64,000 bases of DNA from Methylobacterium sp. 17Sr1-1 (GTDB taxonomy: Bacteria > Pseudomonadota > Alphaproteobacteria > Rhizobiales > Beijerinckiaceae). Below are positions 40,615 through 49,981 of the stretch, in pieces. A model generated the notes under the pieces. That model ran no database searches and had not been told where the DNA came from. It worked only from the letters and a program-made list of their open reading frames with translations. Positions within the stretch are counted from its first letter, which is position 1; each line of letters begins with the position of its first letter. Both the position numbers and the translations under genes were made by a program. The stretch lies in NCBI RefSeq assembly GCF_003173775.1, contig NZ_CP029552.1, forward strand, positions 3,830,001 to 3,894,000, written 5' to 3'.

Positions 40615-43085
40615 ATGGGGGTTGGACGTACGCCGCGACGGCTCGGCGGCCGCGCGGGCGCCGGCGTATTGGGCGGCGCACTCGGTCTCGCGGCCGCCGC
40701 TCAGGCGGCGGAGACCGCACCGGGGCTGCACGCGCACAACGCCGTCGGCTTCGCGGTGCTGATCGGCCTGACGATCTTCGCCACGATCCTGTCGCTGCTC
40801 TACCTGCGCGAGCGCGCCCGCTGGGCCCGGCGCGAGCACACCCTGAACGCGGAACTCGCCGACTTGCGCGGCGCCCACGACCGGGCCGATCTCCTGCTCG
40901 GCTCCGAGCCGCAGGTCGTCGTGACCTGGGACGCCCGCGGCGAGCCGCTGGTCGAGGGCGATGTCGGCATCACCGCGGACGGGTCGCGGCCGGGCTCGGT
41001 GCGCCGGGTGCTCGCCTTCGGGGCCTGGCTCGTGCCCGCCGACGCCGCGGCGTTGGACGCCGCGGTCGAGAGCTTGCGCGGCCGCGGCGAGCGCTTCCGC
41101 CGCACCGTGCGCACGCTCCAGGGCCGCACCGTCGAGGCGCAGGGGCAGGCTGTGGGCGGCCAAGCGCTCCTGCGCCTGCGCGAACTCACCGGCGAGCGCC
41201 AGGAACTGGTCGAGCTGCGCGCCACCCTCGACGAGACCCGCCACGGCCTCTCGGCCCTGTCCGGCCTCCTCGACGCGATCCCGCAGCCGGTCTGGCACCG
41301 CGGCCCCGACGGGCGGCTGGCCTGGGCCAACGCGGCCTACGCCGCCGCGGCGGAGGCCGGCGACGCCGCCCGCGCCGTGCGCGAGGGCGCCGAACTCCTC
41401 GAGCGCACCGCCCGCGAGGAGGCCGAGCGCCGCCGCTCCCGGGGGGCGCCGGGCCCCTGCGGGTCTCCGCCGTGGTGGCGGGCGCGCGCCGCACCCTCGA
41501 CGTCACCGAGGTCGCGACCGAGGCCGGCACCGTTGGCATCGCGGTCGACGTCTCGGAGCTCGAGAGCGTCCGCGCCGACCTGCAGCGCCAGATGGACGCC
41601 AACGTCCGCACCCTCGACCAGCTGCCGACCGCCGTCGCGATGTTCGACGCGCGCCAGCAGCTGATCTTCCACAACGCCGCCTACCGCCAGCTCTGGGACC
41701 TCGATCCCGCCTTCCTGGAGAGCCGGCCCCTCGACGGCGAGATCCTCGACGCCCTGCGCAACGCCCGCAAGCTGCCCGAGCAGGCGGATTTCCGCAGCTG
41801 GAAGGCCGGCGTGCTCGCCGCCTACCGGGCGGCCGAGGCGCAGGAGACCTGGTGGCACCTGCCCGACGGGCGGACCCTGCGCGTGCTGGCCGACCCGAAC
41901 CCGCAGGGCGGGCTGACCTACCTGTTCGAGGACGTGTCCGAGCGGGTCCACCTCGAATCGCGCTACAACGTGCTGATGCAGGTGCAGAGCGAGACGCTCG
42001 ACACCCTGCGCGAGCCGGTGGCGGTGTTCGGCACCGACGGGCGGCTCAAATTCGCCAACCGCGCCTTCGCGCAGGTCTGGCGCATCGGCCCCGAGATGCT
42101 GGAGGTCCAGCCCCACATCGACCAGGTGATCGCGGTCTGCCGGACCCTGAGCCCGGCCGAGGAGCCGTGGACGCAGATCCGCGAGGCGGTGACCGGCGTG
42201 GTCGATGCCCGCCGCGGCCTCGCCTGCCGGCTGGCGCTCGCCGACGGCACGATGCTCGACTGCGCCGCCGAGCCGCTGCCGGACGGGGCGACGCTGCTCA
42301 CCCACATCGACGTGACGGCGAGCGTCAACGTCGAGCGGGCGCTGACCGACAAGAACGAGGCGCTGGAGCGCACCACCCGCCTGCGCGACGAGTTCGTGCA
42401 CCACGTCTCCTACGAGCTGCGCTCGCCGCTCACCAACATCATCGGCTTCACCGAGCTCCTCGGCGACGAGACCGTCGGCGCCCTCAACCCGCGCCAGCGC
42501 GAGTACGCCGACCACATCATGCGCTCCTCGGCGGCGCTCCTCGTCATCATCAACGACATCCTCGACCTCGCCTCGATCGATGCCGGCTCGATGGAGCTGA
42601 CGCGCGAGCGGGTCGACGTGCAGACCACGATCGCGGCGGCGGTGCGCGGCATCGGCGACCGGCTGGCGGAGGCCGACATCGCCCTCGTCCTCGACGTGCC
42701 GCCGGACATCGGCAGCTTCGTCGCCGACGGCAAGCGCATCCGCCAGATCCTGTTCAACCTGCTCTCCAACGCCGTCGGCTTCTCGGCCCCGGGCCAGCAG
42801 GTCCGTGTCTGCGCCCGCAAGAACGGCGAGAGCCTGGTGCTGGAGGTCATCGACCAGGGCCGCGGCATGCCGCCGGAGGTGATGGAGCGGGTGTTCGAGC
42901 GCTTCGAGAGCCACACGCTGGGCACCCGCCACCGCGGCGTGGGCCTCGGCCTGTCGATCGTGCGCTCCTTCGTCGAGCTGCATGGCGGTCGCATCGACAT
43001 CGCGTCCTCCCCCGGCGCGGGCACCCGGGTCGCCTGCACCTTCCCGGTCGGCGACGGCGAGGCCCATCTGGCGGCGGCCGAGTAG
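40615..43085 (+). CDS. divL: DivL-type cell-cycle kinase, frameshifted in this sequence
   Basis: The reading frame from the ATG at 40615 breaks at a run of six G (41441-41446); adding one G restores a single 823-codon frame ([14 protein letters not shown]). The N-terminal part has a signal/membrane helix (AVGFAVLIGLTIFATILSLL) and linker. The rest has PAS domains, a dimerisation box FVHHVSYELRSPLTNIIGF and a HATPase domain (DQGRGMPPE, GVGLGLSIVRSF). The phospho-acceptor His is Tyr, the defining trait of Caulobacter DivL, which controls CckA rather than acting as a normal kinase. The following tsaE-amgK-murU-addB order is typical of DivL loci. The break could be a sequencing error, since divL is expected to be essential. 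Confidence 0.82.
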
Positions 43086-43297
43086 CCGGCAGGGCGGCCG
43101 CCGGGGACAGCGATTCGTGCCGGCGGGTGACGGGGTCGGGATATTCCGGCACCCTGGCCGCGTTGTCGTCCGTCGATCGTCCCTGGCCGATCATCCCGGT
43201 CAGGGTGCCGCACGACCCCGCGGCCGCGGGAAACGCGACGATTCGAAAGGTTAAGGTTCATGGGCTATGACCGGGACCCGACGCCCGTGACGGGCCC

Positions 43298-44860
43298 GTG
43301 AGCGAGGATGGCGGAGTGGACCAGGAGGGCATGGCCGAGCGCACACCCTGGGAGATCGTGCTGCCGGACGAGAGCGCGACCGAGGATCTCGGCCGCTTCC
43401 TCGCCGAGATCCTGCGGCCCGGCGACCTGGTGGCGCTCTCCGGCGGGCTCGGCGGCGGCAAGTCGACGCTGGCGCGCTCCATCATCCGCGAGATCGTCGG
43501 CGATCCCGAGCTCGACGTGCCGAGCCCGACCTTCACGCTCCTCCAGCCCTACGAGGGACGGGGCGGGCAGGCGGTCGTCCACGCCGACCTCTACCGCCTG
43601 CGCGGGCCCGACGAACTGGTCGAGCTCGGCTTCGACGAGATGACCGAGCGGGCGATCGCGCTGGTCGAGTGGCCCGACCGGCTGCCGCCACGCCACGGCC
43701 CGACGCTGGCCATCGACCTCTCCCTCAAGCCCGAATTCGGCGACGATGCGCGCCTCGCCCGCCTGATCGGCGGCGGGGGCCTCGGCGGCCGGCTGATGCG
43801 GGCCCGGGCGCTCCGCGTGCTGCTCGACCGCTCCGGCTGGGGCGAGGCCGAGCGGGCCCACATGCAGGGCGATGCGTCGAGCCGCTCCTACGAGCGCCTG
43901 ACCAACCCGGACGGCGCAAAAGCGGTGCTGATGATCTCGCCGCCCAAGCCCGACGGGCCGCCCGTGCGGGACGGCAAGCCCTACAGCGCCATCGTCCACC
44001 TCGCCGAGAGCGTGCACGCCTTCGTGGCGATGGATCGCGGCCTGCGGGCCCTGGGGCTCAGCGCGCCGAAGATCCTCGGCGAGGACCTGGAGGCGGGGCT
44101 CCTGATCCTCGAGGACCTCGGCACCGAGCCGGTCGTCGACCAGAACGGGCCCCGGCCCGAGCGCTACGCCGAGGCCGTGAAGGTGCTGGCGCGCCTGCAC
44201 GGCACGACCCTGCCCGGCGTGCTGCCGGTGGCCGAGGGCCGCGACCACGTCCTGCCGCCCTACGACCGCGAGGCGCTGCTGTTCGAGGCCGAGCTCCTGC
44301 CCGAATGGTACGCGCCCTTCGTCGCCAACATCCCGCTGGCGCCGGACGCCAAGGCCGCCTTCGTCGCCGCCTGGAGCGATGCGCTGGAAGGCCTCGAATC
44401 CGAGGCCCGGACCTGGACCCTGCGCGACTACCACTCGCCCAACCTGATCTGGCTGCCCGAGCGCGACGGGATTGAGCGCATCGGCCTGATCGACTTCCAG
44501 GACGCGGTCCTCGGCCACCCGGCCTATGACGTGGCCTCGCTGCTCCAGGACGCGCGGGTCGATGCCAGCGCCGAGTTCGAGCTGCGCCTGCTCGGCCTCT
44601 ACGCCCGCGAACGCAAGATGCGGGATGCCGAGTTCGACATGCAGGGCTTCGCCCGCGCCTACGCGGTGCTGGGGGCCCAGCGCGCGACCAAGATCCTCGG
44701 CATCTTCGCCCGCCTCGACCGGCGCGACGGCAAGCCGGGCTACCTCGCCCACCTGCCGCGCATCGAGGGCTACCTCGCCCGCAACCTCGCCCATCCGGCG
44801 CTCGCCGGGGTGCGGGCCTGGTACGCCGCGCACCTGCCGCGCCTCTGCCCCGAACCGTGA
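43298..44860 (+). CDS. Fused TsaE ATPase and AmgK-type sugar kinase
   Basis: The 520-residue protein joins two enzymes. Residues about 15-165 are TsaE, the ATPase of the t6A37 tRNA threonylcarbamoylation complex (Walker A GGLGGGKST, then VPSPTFTLLQPYEG and HADLYRL). Residues about 180-515 are an aminoglycoside-phosphotransferase-fold kinase like AmgK (LRDYHSPNLIWLPE, IGLIDFQDAVLGHPAYDVAS), which phosphorylates N-acetylmuramic acid at C1 in cell-wall recycling. I use the GTG at 43298; an ATG at 43331 has an AGGAGG placed too close. MurU follows 16 bases later, completing the recycling pair. Confidence 0.88.
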   Translation: MSEDGGVDQEGMAERTPWEIVLPDESATEDLGRFLAEILRPGDLVALSGGLGGGKSTLARSIIREIVGDPELDVPSPTFTLLQPYEGRGGQAVVHADLYRLRGPDELVELGFDEMTERAIALVEWPDRLPPRHGPTLAIDLSLKPEFGDDARLARLIGGGGLGGRLMRARALRVLLDRSGWGEAERAHMQGDASSRSYERLTNPDGAKAVLMISPPKPDGPPVRDGKPYSAIVHLAESVHAFVAMDRGLRALGLSAPKILGEDLEAGLLILEDLGTEPVVDQNGPRPERYAEAVKVLARLHGTTLPGVLPVAEGRDHVLPPYDREALLFEAELLPEWYAPFVANIPLAPDAKAAFVAAWSDALEGLESEARTWTLRDYHSPNLIWLPERDGIERIGLIDFQDAVLGHPAYDVASLLQDARVDASAEFELRLLGLYARERKMRDAEFDMQGFARAYAVLGAQRATKILGIFARLDRRDGKPGYLAHLPRIEGYLARNLAHPALAGVRAWYAAHLPRLCPEP

Positions 44861-44876
44861 CGAACCACCGCCCGCG

Positions 44877-45620
44877 ATGACCGACACACCTGCTCCCGCC
44901 GTGACGCGCGCCTTCGTGCTGGCCGCGGGCCTCGGCAAGCGCATGCGCCCGATCACCGTCACCACCCCGAAGCCCCTGGTCGAGGTCGCCGGCAAGTCGC
45001 TGGTCGACTACGCCCTCGACCGGATCGCCGAGGCCGGCATCCCGGAGGCGGTGGTCAACGTGCACTACCTCGCCGACCTGATGGAGGCGCACCTGGTGCG
45101 CCGCCGCTCGGGGCCGGCCATCACCATCTCGGACGAGCGCGACAAGCTGCTCGAGACCGGCGGCGGCGTGAAGAAGGCGCTCCCGCGTCTCGGCCCGGCG
45201 CCGTTCATGGTGCTGAACTCCGATTCGTTCTGGCTCGAAGGGCCGCAGCCGAACCTGCGCCGCCTCGTCGCCGCCTGGGACCCGGAGCGGATGGACATGC
45301 TCCTCCTCCTGGCCTCCGCCGCGACCAGCCTCGGCTATGACGGCCCGGGCGACTTCCACATGGACAAGGAGGGGCGCCTGACCCGCCGGGCCGAGCGCGA
45401 GGTCTCCCCCTTCGTCTATGCGGGCGTCGCGATCGTGAAGCCGGAACTGTTCGCCGACACGCCGGAGGGGTCGTTCTCCCTCAACCTCCTGTTCGACCGC
45501 GCCATCGCGGCCGAGCGCCTGTTCGGGCTGCGGCTCGACGGGCAGTGGCTCCATGTCGGCACGCCGGAGGCCCTGCGCGAGGCCGAGGAGCGGGTGCGGG
45601 CGAGCGCGACGCAGCCGTAG
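44877..45620 (+). CDS. murU: Nucleotidyltransferase MurU (N-acetylmuramate-1-phosphate uridylyltransferase)
   Basis: The 247-residue protein has the sugar-nucleotidyltransferase loop AAGLGKRMRPITVTTPKPLV, VVNVHYLADLME, LETGGGVKKAL and NSDSFW. With the upstream AmgK domain it would make UDP-MurNAc directly from recycled N-acetylmuramic acid, bypassing MurA/MurB and giving intrinsic fosfomycin tolerance. The pairing with an AmgK domain decides the call over GlmU- or RmlA-type enzymes. Confidence 0.87.
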   Translation: MTDTPAPAVTRAFVLAAGLGKRMRPITVTTPKPLVEVAGKSLVDYALDRIAEAGIPEAVVNVHYLADLMEAHLVRRRSGPAITISDERDKLLETGGGVKKALPRLGPAPFMVLNSDSFWLEGPQPNLRRLVAAWDPERMDMLLLLASAATSLGYDGPGDFHMDKEGRLTRRAEREVSPFVYAGVAIVKPELFADTPEGSFSLNLLFDRAIAAERLFGLRLDGQWLHVGTPEALREAEERVRASATQP

Positions 45621-45660
45621 GCGGCATCAGACGGCGCTCGACCACCTTCAAGAATATGGC

Positions 45661-45821
45661 GCGGGATCCCCTCTCCCGTGTGGGAGAGGGGTAGGGGTGA
45701 GGGTGACACGCTTCAGTGTGTAACGCTGAGCGTCGTGCTGGGAGCTGGACGGTCGAAGCCTGACTCAGAACCGTAGCACCCTCACCCCTACCCCTCTCCC
45801 ACATGGGAGAGGGGATCCCGC
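45661..45821. repeat. Family-1 palindromic intergenic repeat, copy 2 (near-perfect arms)
   Basis: Arms at 45661-45704 and 45778-45821 are complementary at 43 of 44 positions around a 73-base centre, beginning and ending with GCGGGATCCC/GGGATCCCGC. This is the most symmetrical copy. It lies between murU and the GNAT gene. Confidence 0.88.
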
Positions 45822-45857
45822 GGCTTACTTCGCCGGGACAGATCACACGGACCTCGC

Positions 45858-46355
45858 ATGATCCCCGATTTCTCCATTCGTCCGCTGCACGATCTAGGCC
45901 CAGTTCTCACCCTCAACACCGCCCACGCCGCCGAAACCTCCCACCTCGACGAGGCGGCGCTCCGCGCCCTCATCGACCAGGCCTTCCTCGCCACCGCCGT
46001 CACCGGCCCCGAGGGTCTCGCCGCCTTCCTGATCGCCCTCGACCAGGACGCCCGCTACGCCAGCCCCAATTTCCGCTGGTTCCAGGCCCGCTACCCGCGC
46101 TTCGTGTACGTCGACCGGATCGTCACCGCGCCGGCGCAGCGCGGCCGCGGGCTGGCGCGTGCCCTCTACGAGGACCTGTTCGCCCGCGCTGACGCCGCCG
46201 GCCACGGGCGGATCGCCTGCGAGGTCAACCGCGTGCCGCCCAACCCCGGTTCCGACGCCTTCCACGCCGCCCTCGGTTTCACGGAGGTCGGCTCGGCCGC
46301 GATCCATGATGGGGCGAAGACCGTGCGCTACCTCCTGCGCGAGACCGCCCGGTGA
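45858..46355 (+). CDS. GNAT-family acetyltransferase
   Basis: The 165-residue protein shows the acetyl-CoA-binding strand and loop VYVDRIVTAPAQRGRGLARALY, and CEVNRVPPNPGSDAFHAALGF towards the end, typical of small GNAT enzymes. The substrate is unknown. It stands between murU and addB, which usually adjoin, and its stop overlaps the addB start (GTGA). The family-1 repeat just upstream may mark the insertion point. Confidence 0.82.
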   Translation: MIPDFSIRPLHDLGPVLTLNTAHAAETSHLDEAALRALIDQAFLATAVTGPEGLAAFLIALDQDARYASPNFRWFQARYPRFVYVDRIVTAPAQRGRGLARALYEDLFARADAAGHGRIACEVNRVPPNPGSDAFHAALGFTEVGSAAIHDGAKTVRYLLRETAR

Positions 46356-49300
46356 GCGAGGGCCACGTCTTCACCATCGCGCCGGGCTCTCGCTTCCTCG
46401 ACACCCTGGCCGAGGGGCTGCTCTCCGGCCGGCTCGTCGGCGACCTCGCCGCCGGGCCGTTCGGGCTCGCCGCCGTCACCCTCTACCTCCCGACCCGCCG
46501 CGCCGCCCGGGCGCTCGCCGCGATCCTGGCGAGGGAATGCGGCCCGGCGGCGCTCCTGCCGCGCATGGTGCCCCTCGGCGAGGCCGACGAGGCCGAGCTC
46601 GACCTGCTCGCCGCGCCCGCGGGGGAGCGCCGCGACGAGATCCTGCGCCCGCCGATCCCGTCGCTGGAGCGCCGGCTGATCCTGGCGCGCCTCGTCCAGG
46701 CCTGGGCCGGCACCGTCGACCGCCAGCTCCTGCCGCTCGGCGACGAGGTGCCGTTCCGGGTGCCGTCCTCGCCCGCCGACGCGGTCGGCCTCGCCGCCGA
46801 CCTCGAAGGGCTGATGGATTCCCTCACCGTCGAGGGCCTGCCGTGGAACGACATCGCCGGCGCGGTCGAGGCCGAGCATTCGCGCTACTTCTCCCTCACC
46901 CTCGATTTCGTGCGCATCGCCGCCGAGCACTGGCCGCAGATCCTGGCCGATCGCGGCGTCAGCGATCCGACCGCGCGCGGCCGCGCCCTGGTGCTGGCGG
47001 AGGCCGCGCGGTTGACCCGCGAGCGCCCGGCCGATCCGGTGATCGTCGCCGGCTCGACCGGCTCGGTGCCGGCCACCGCCCGGCTCATCGCGGCCATCGC
47101 CGGGCTGCCCCGCGGCGCCGTGGTGCTGCCGGGCCTCGACCGCGACCTCGATGAAGCCGGCTGGACCGCCATCGATCCGGCCGGCGACGGCGAGGCGGCG
47201 GCGCATGCCCATCCACAGGCGGTGCTCCACCGCCTCCTGAGCAAGGACGGCCTCGCCCTCGATCGGGCGGCGGTGATCCCGCTCGGCACCCCGGAACCGG
47301 CCGCCGCGTCCCGGGCCGGGCTGCTGTCCCAGGCCCTGCGCCCGGCCGAGACCACCGATGCCTGGGCCGATCTCGATCCGGCTCACCGTGAACAACTCGC
47401 CCGCGAGGGCGCCGCCGGCATCCGGGTGGTCGAGGCCGCCGACGAGCGCGAGGAGGCGCTCGCCATCGCGGTCGCCTTGCGCGAGGCGCTGGACGAGCCC
47501 GGCCGCACCGCCGCCCTCATCACCCCGGACCGCGCCCTGGCGCTCCGGGTCGCCGCCGAGCTCAAGCGCTGGGGCATCGTCGCCGACGATTCGGCCGGTG
47601 AGCCGCTGGCACGCAGCCCCGCCGGGCGCCTCGCGCGGCTCGCCGCCGACGTCGCGGCGCTCGACGCCAAGCCCGAGCGAGTGCTGGCGCTCCTCGCCCA
47701 CCCGCTGGTGCGCCTCGGCCTGACCCGCGCGGAGGTCGAGCGGGCGGCGAGCGCGCTCGAGATCGGCGTCTTGCGCGGCCCGGCCCCGGCCAAGGGCTTT
47801 TCGGGCATCGAGGAGGCGCTCCGCCTCGCCCGGACCGAGGAGCGGCCGCACGATCCTCGCCCGCGTCGGCGCCTGACCGCCGAGGAGTGGGAGGCGGCCG
47901 ACGAGCTGCTGCTGCGCCTCTCGGTCGCCTTCCGGGATTTTTTCGCCGACGAGGACGACGCCCCCGACGACCTGATCGCCATCGCGCAGCGCCACCGCGC
48001 CACCTGCGACCTCCTCATGGAGGGCCCCGAGCCCGACGAGGACGAGGAGGTCGACGCCTCGGTCACGGTGCTCGACGCCCTGTTCGACGACATGGAGCTG
48101 GCCGAGCCCGGCTTGCTGGCCGGCCGCTTCTCCGATTATCCCGCCTTCTTCACCGCCCTCGCCCGCGAGCGCGTGGTGTCGCGGCGCAATGCCAGCCCGC
48201 ATCCGCGGCTGCGCATCCTCGGCCTCCTCGAGGCGCGGCTCCTCTCCGTCGATCGGGTGGTGCTCGGCGGTCTCGACGAGGGCGTGTGGCCGCCCAAGGC
48301 CGAGACCGACGCCTTCCTCAACCGGCCGATGCGCCACCGCGTCGGCCTGCCCTCGCCGGAGAAGCGCCTCGGCCAGACCGCGCACGACTTCGTCCAGGCC
48401 CTCGGCTGCTCCGACGCCGTCGTCACCCGGGCGCACAAGCGCGAGGGCGCGCCGACCGTGCCGTCGCGCTTCCTCCAGCGCCTGCGCGCCTTCGCGGGCG
48501 AGGGGGCGTGGGCCGGCCTCGTGCAGGGCGGGCAGCGCTTCCGGGCGCTCGCGGCCGCACTCGATGCCGGCACGGAGCCGCTGCCGCCGCGCCTGCGCCG
48601 GCCGGCGCCCCGGCCCGACCCGGCCCTCTTCCCGCGCTCGCTCAGCGTCACCGAGATCGAGACCCTGGTGCGCGACCCCTACGGGATCTTCGCCCGCCAC
48701 GTGCTCGGCCTCGACGCGCTCGAGCCGGTGGCGGTGCAGCCGAGCGCCAGCGACCGCGGCACCATCGTGCACAATGTGCTCGGCGGCTTCGCCGAGCGGT
48801 ACCCGGAGGCGCTGCCCGCCCCCGACCAGGCCGAGCAGGTCCTCTACGCGCTCGCCGCCAACGCCTTCGCGCCGATCTCGGACGCCTATCCGGAGCTCTA
48901 CGCCGAGTGGTGGCCGCGCTTCGTGCGGCTGGCCGACGCGTTCCTCGCCTGGGAGGCGGAGCGCCGCCCCGGCCTCCGGCGCGTGGACGCGGAATCCGGC
49001 GGGCGCTGGACGCTCGAGATCCCGGGCGGCCACGTCCTGACCCTGCGCGCCCGGGCCGACCGGATCGAGACCCGCCGCGACGGCGGCCACACCATCATCG
49101 ACTTCAAGACCGGCCAGCCGCCAAGCACCCGCGAGGTCTTCGCCGGCTTCTCGCCCCAGCTGACCCTTGAGGCTGCGATGCTGCGGGCCGGCGCCTTCCG
49201 GGGCCTCGATCCGGCGCGCGACACGCCCGACCTGCTCTACATCCGGGCCGGCGGCGGCAAGACGCCCCTCGATCCCGTGCCGCTCAAGGCCCCGCGGGGC

Positions 49301-49486
49301 GACGGGCGCACGCTTCCCGATCTGGTCGAGGCTCATGTCGCGGGCTTGCGCCAGCTCGTCGGCGCCTTCATGGCCGGCGAGGCCGCCTACCTGTCGCGGC
49401 CCTATCCGAAATACGCCAAGGCCTATTCCGACTACGACCACCTGGCGCGGGTCAGGGAATGGTCGTTGGTCGAGGGGGAGGAGTGA
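46352..49486 (+). CDS. addB: Double-strand break repair protein AddB
   Basis: AddB is the nuclease/inactivated-helicase subunit of AddAB, which processes double-strand breaks for RecA loading and recognises Chi-like sites. The 1044-residue protein has the alphaproteobacterial AddB N-terminus (TLYLPTRRAARALA), LGGLDEGVWPP in the middle and a C-terminal PD-(D/E)XK nuclease with HTIIDFKTGQPPS. It starts with GTG overlapping the GNAT stop. addA normally follows directly; here a repeat and a porin-type gene follow instead, so addA must be elsewhere. Confidence 0.92.
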   Translation: MSEGHVFTIAPGSRFLDTLAEGLLSGRLVGDLAAGPFGLAAVTLYLPTRRAARALAAILARECGPAALLPRMVPLGEADEAELDLLAAPAGERRDEILRPPIPSLERRLILARLVQAWAGTVDRQLLPLGDEVPFRVPSSPADAVGLAADLEGLMDSLTVEGLPWNDIAGAVEAEHSRYFSLTLDFVRIAAEHWPQILADRGVSDPTARGRALVLAEAARLTRERPADPVIVAGSTGSVPATARLIAAIAGLPRGAVVLPGLDRDLDEAGWTAIDPAGDGEAAAHAHPQAVLHRLLSKDGLALDRAAVIPLGTPEPAAASRAGLLSQALRPAETTDAWADLDPAHREQLAREGAAGIRVVEAADEREEALAIAVALREALDEPGRTAALITPDRALALRVAAELKRWGIVADDSAGEPLARSPAGRLARLAADVAALDAKPERVLALLAHPLVRLGLTRAEVERAASALEIGVLRGPAPAKGFSGIEEALRLARTEERPHDPRPRRRLTAEEWEAADELLLRLSVAFRDFFADEDDAPDDLIAIAQRHRATCDLLMEGPEPDEDEEVDASVTVLDALFDDMELAEPGLLAGRFSDYPAFFTALARERVVSRRNASPHPRLRILGLLEARLLSVDRVVLGGLDEGVWPPKAETDAFLNRPMRHRVGLPSPEKRLGQTAHDFVQALGCSDAVVTRAHKREGAPTVPSRFLQRLRAFAGEGAWAGLVQGGQRFRALAAALDAGTEPLPPRLRRPAPRPDPALFPRSLSVTEIETLVRDPYGIFARHVLGLDALEPVAVQPSASDRGTIVHNVLGGFAERYPEALPAPDQAEQVLYALAANAFAPISDAYPELYAEWWPRFVRLADAFLAWEAERRPGLRRVDAESGGRWTLEIPGGHVLTLRARADRIETRRDGGHTIIDFKTGQPPSTREVFAGFSPQLTLEAAMLRAGAFRGLDPARDTPDLLYIRAGGGKTPLDPVPLKAPRGDGRTLPDLVEAHVAGLRQLVGAFMAGEAAYLSRPYPKYAKAYSDYDHLARVREWSLVEGEE

Positions 49487-49524
49487 TACCGTCTCCGTCT
49501 GGTCAGTTCCGACGCAAGTCGAGC

Positions 49525-49764
49525 GCGGGATCCCCTCTCCGGGCGATGCCGGGCTTGCCAGAGATCCTTGCCCGGTATCGCTGCAAGGTGTGGGAGAGGG
49601 GTAGGGGCGATCGAAGATCGCGCGAGGGTGCCTCGGCTTGCGAGTAGAGCCGAGATCGTCGTGTTGGCAGCTCGACGGTTCAGGGTCATCGCGGAGACCG
49701 AGCCACCCTCACGCGGGATCTTCGATTCCCACGGCCCCTGTCCCACTCGGGAGAGGGGAGACGC
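49525..49764. repeat. Family-1 palindromic intergenic repeat, copy 3 (with extra hairpin)
   Basis: This copy has the same ends as copies 1 and 4 (GCGGGATCCCCTCTCC to GAGAGGGGAGACGC). Its left arm carries about 47 additional bases (from 49540) with their own imperfect inverted repeat, GCGATGCCGGGC and GCCCGGTATCGC. Both arms also contain the small GATCGAAGATC/GATCTTCGAT unit. It follows the addB stop. Confidence 0.75.
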
Positions 49765-49981
49765 GCTCGATCTTTACCTAAGCGGATCGAGCGGACATCG
49801 TATGACGCGAGCCCTGGTCCCCTTGCACGGGCGCCGCAGGCTCGGTGCGCCGCGCGACCGGCGCTCCGGAATTTCCCTAGCGTCATTCCACCGTCCGTAA
49901 CCGAACATTAAGGTTACCGAGACATGATCCTGCCAGCGGCACGGCAAATTTTGCCGATCGACCAGCCGAGGGGCGGCCCAG

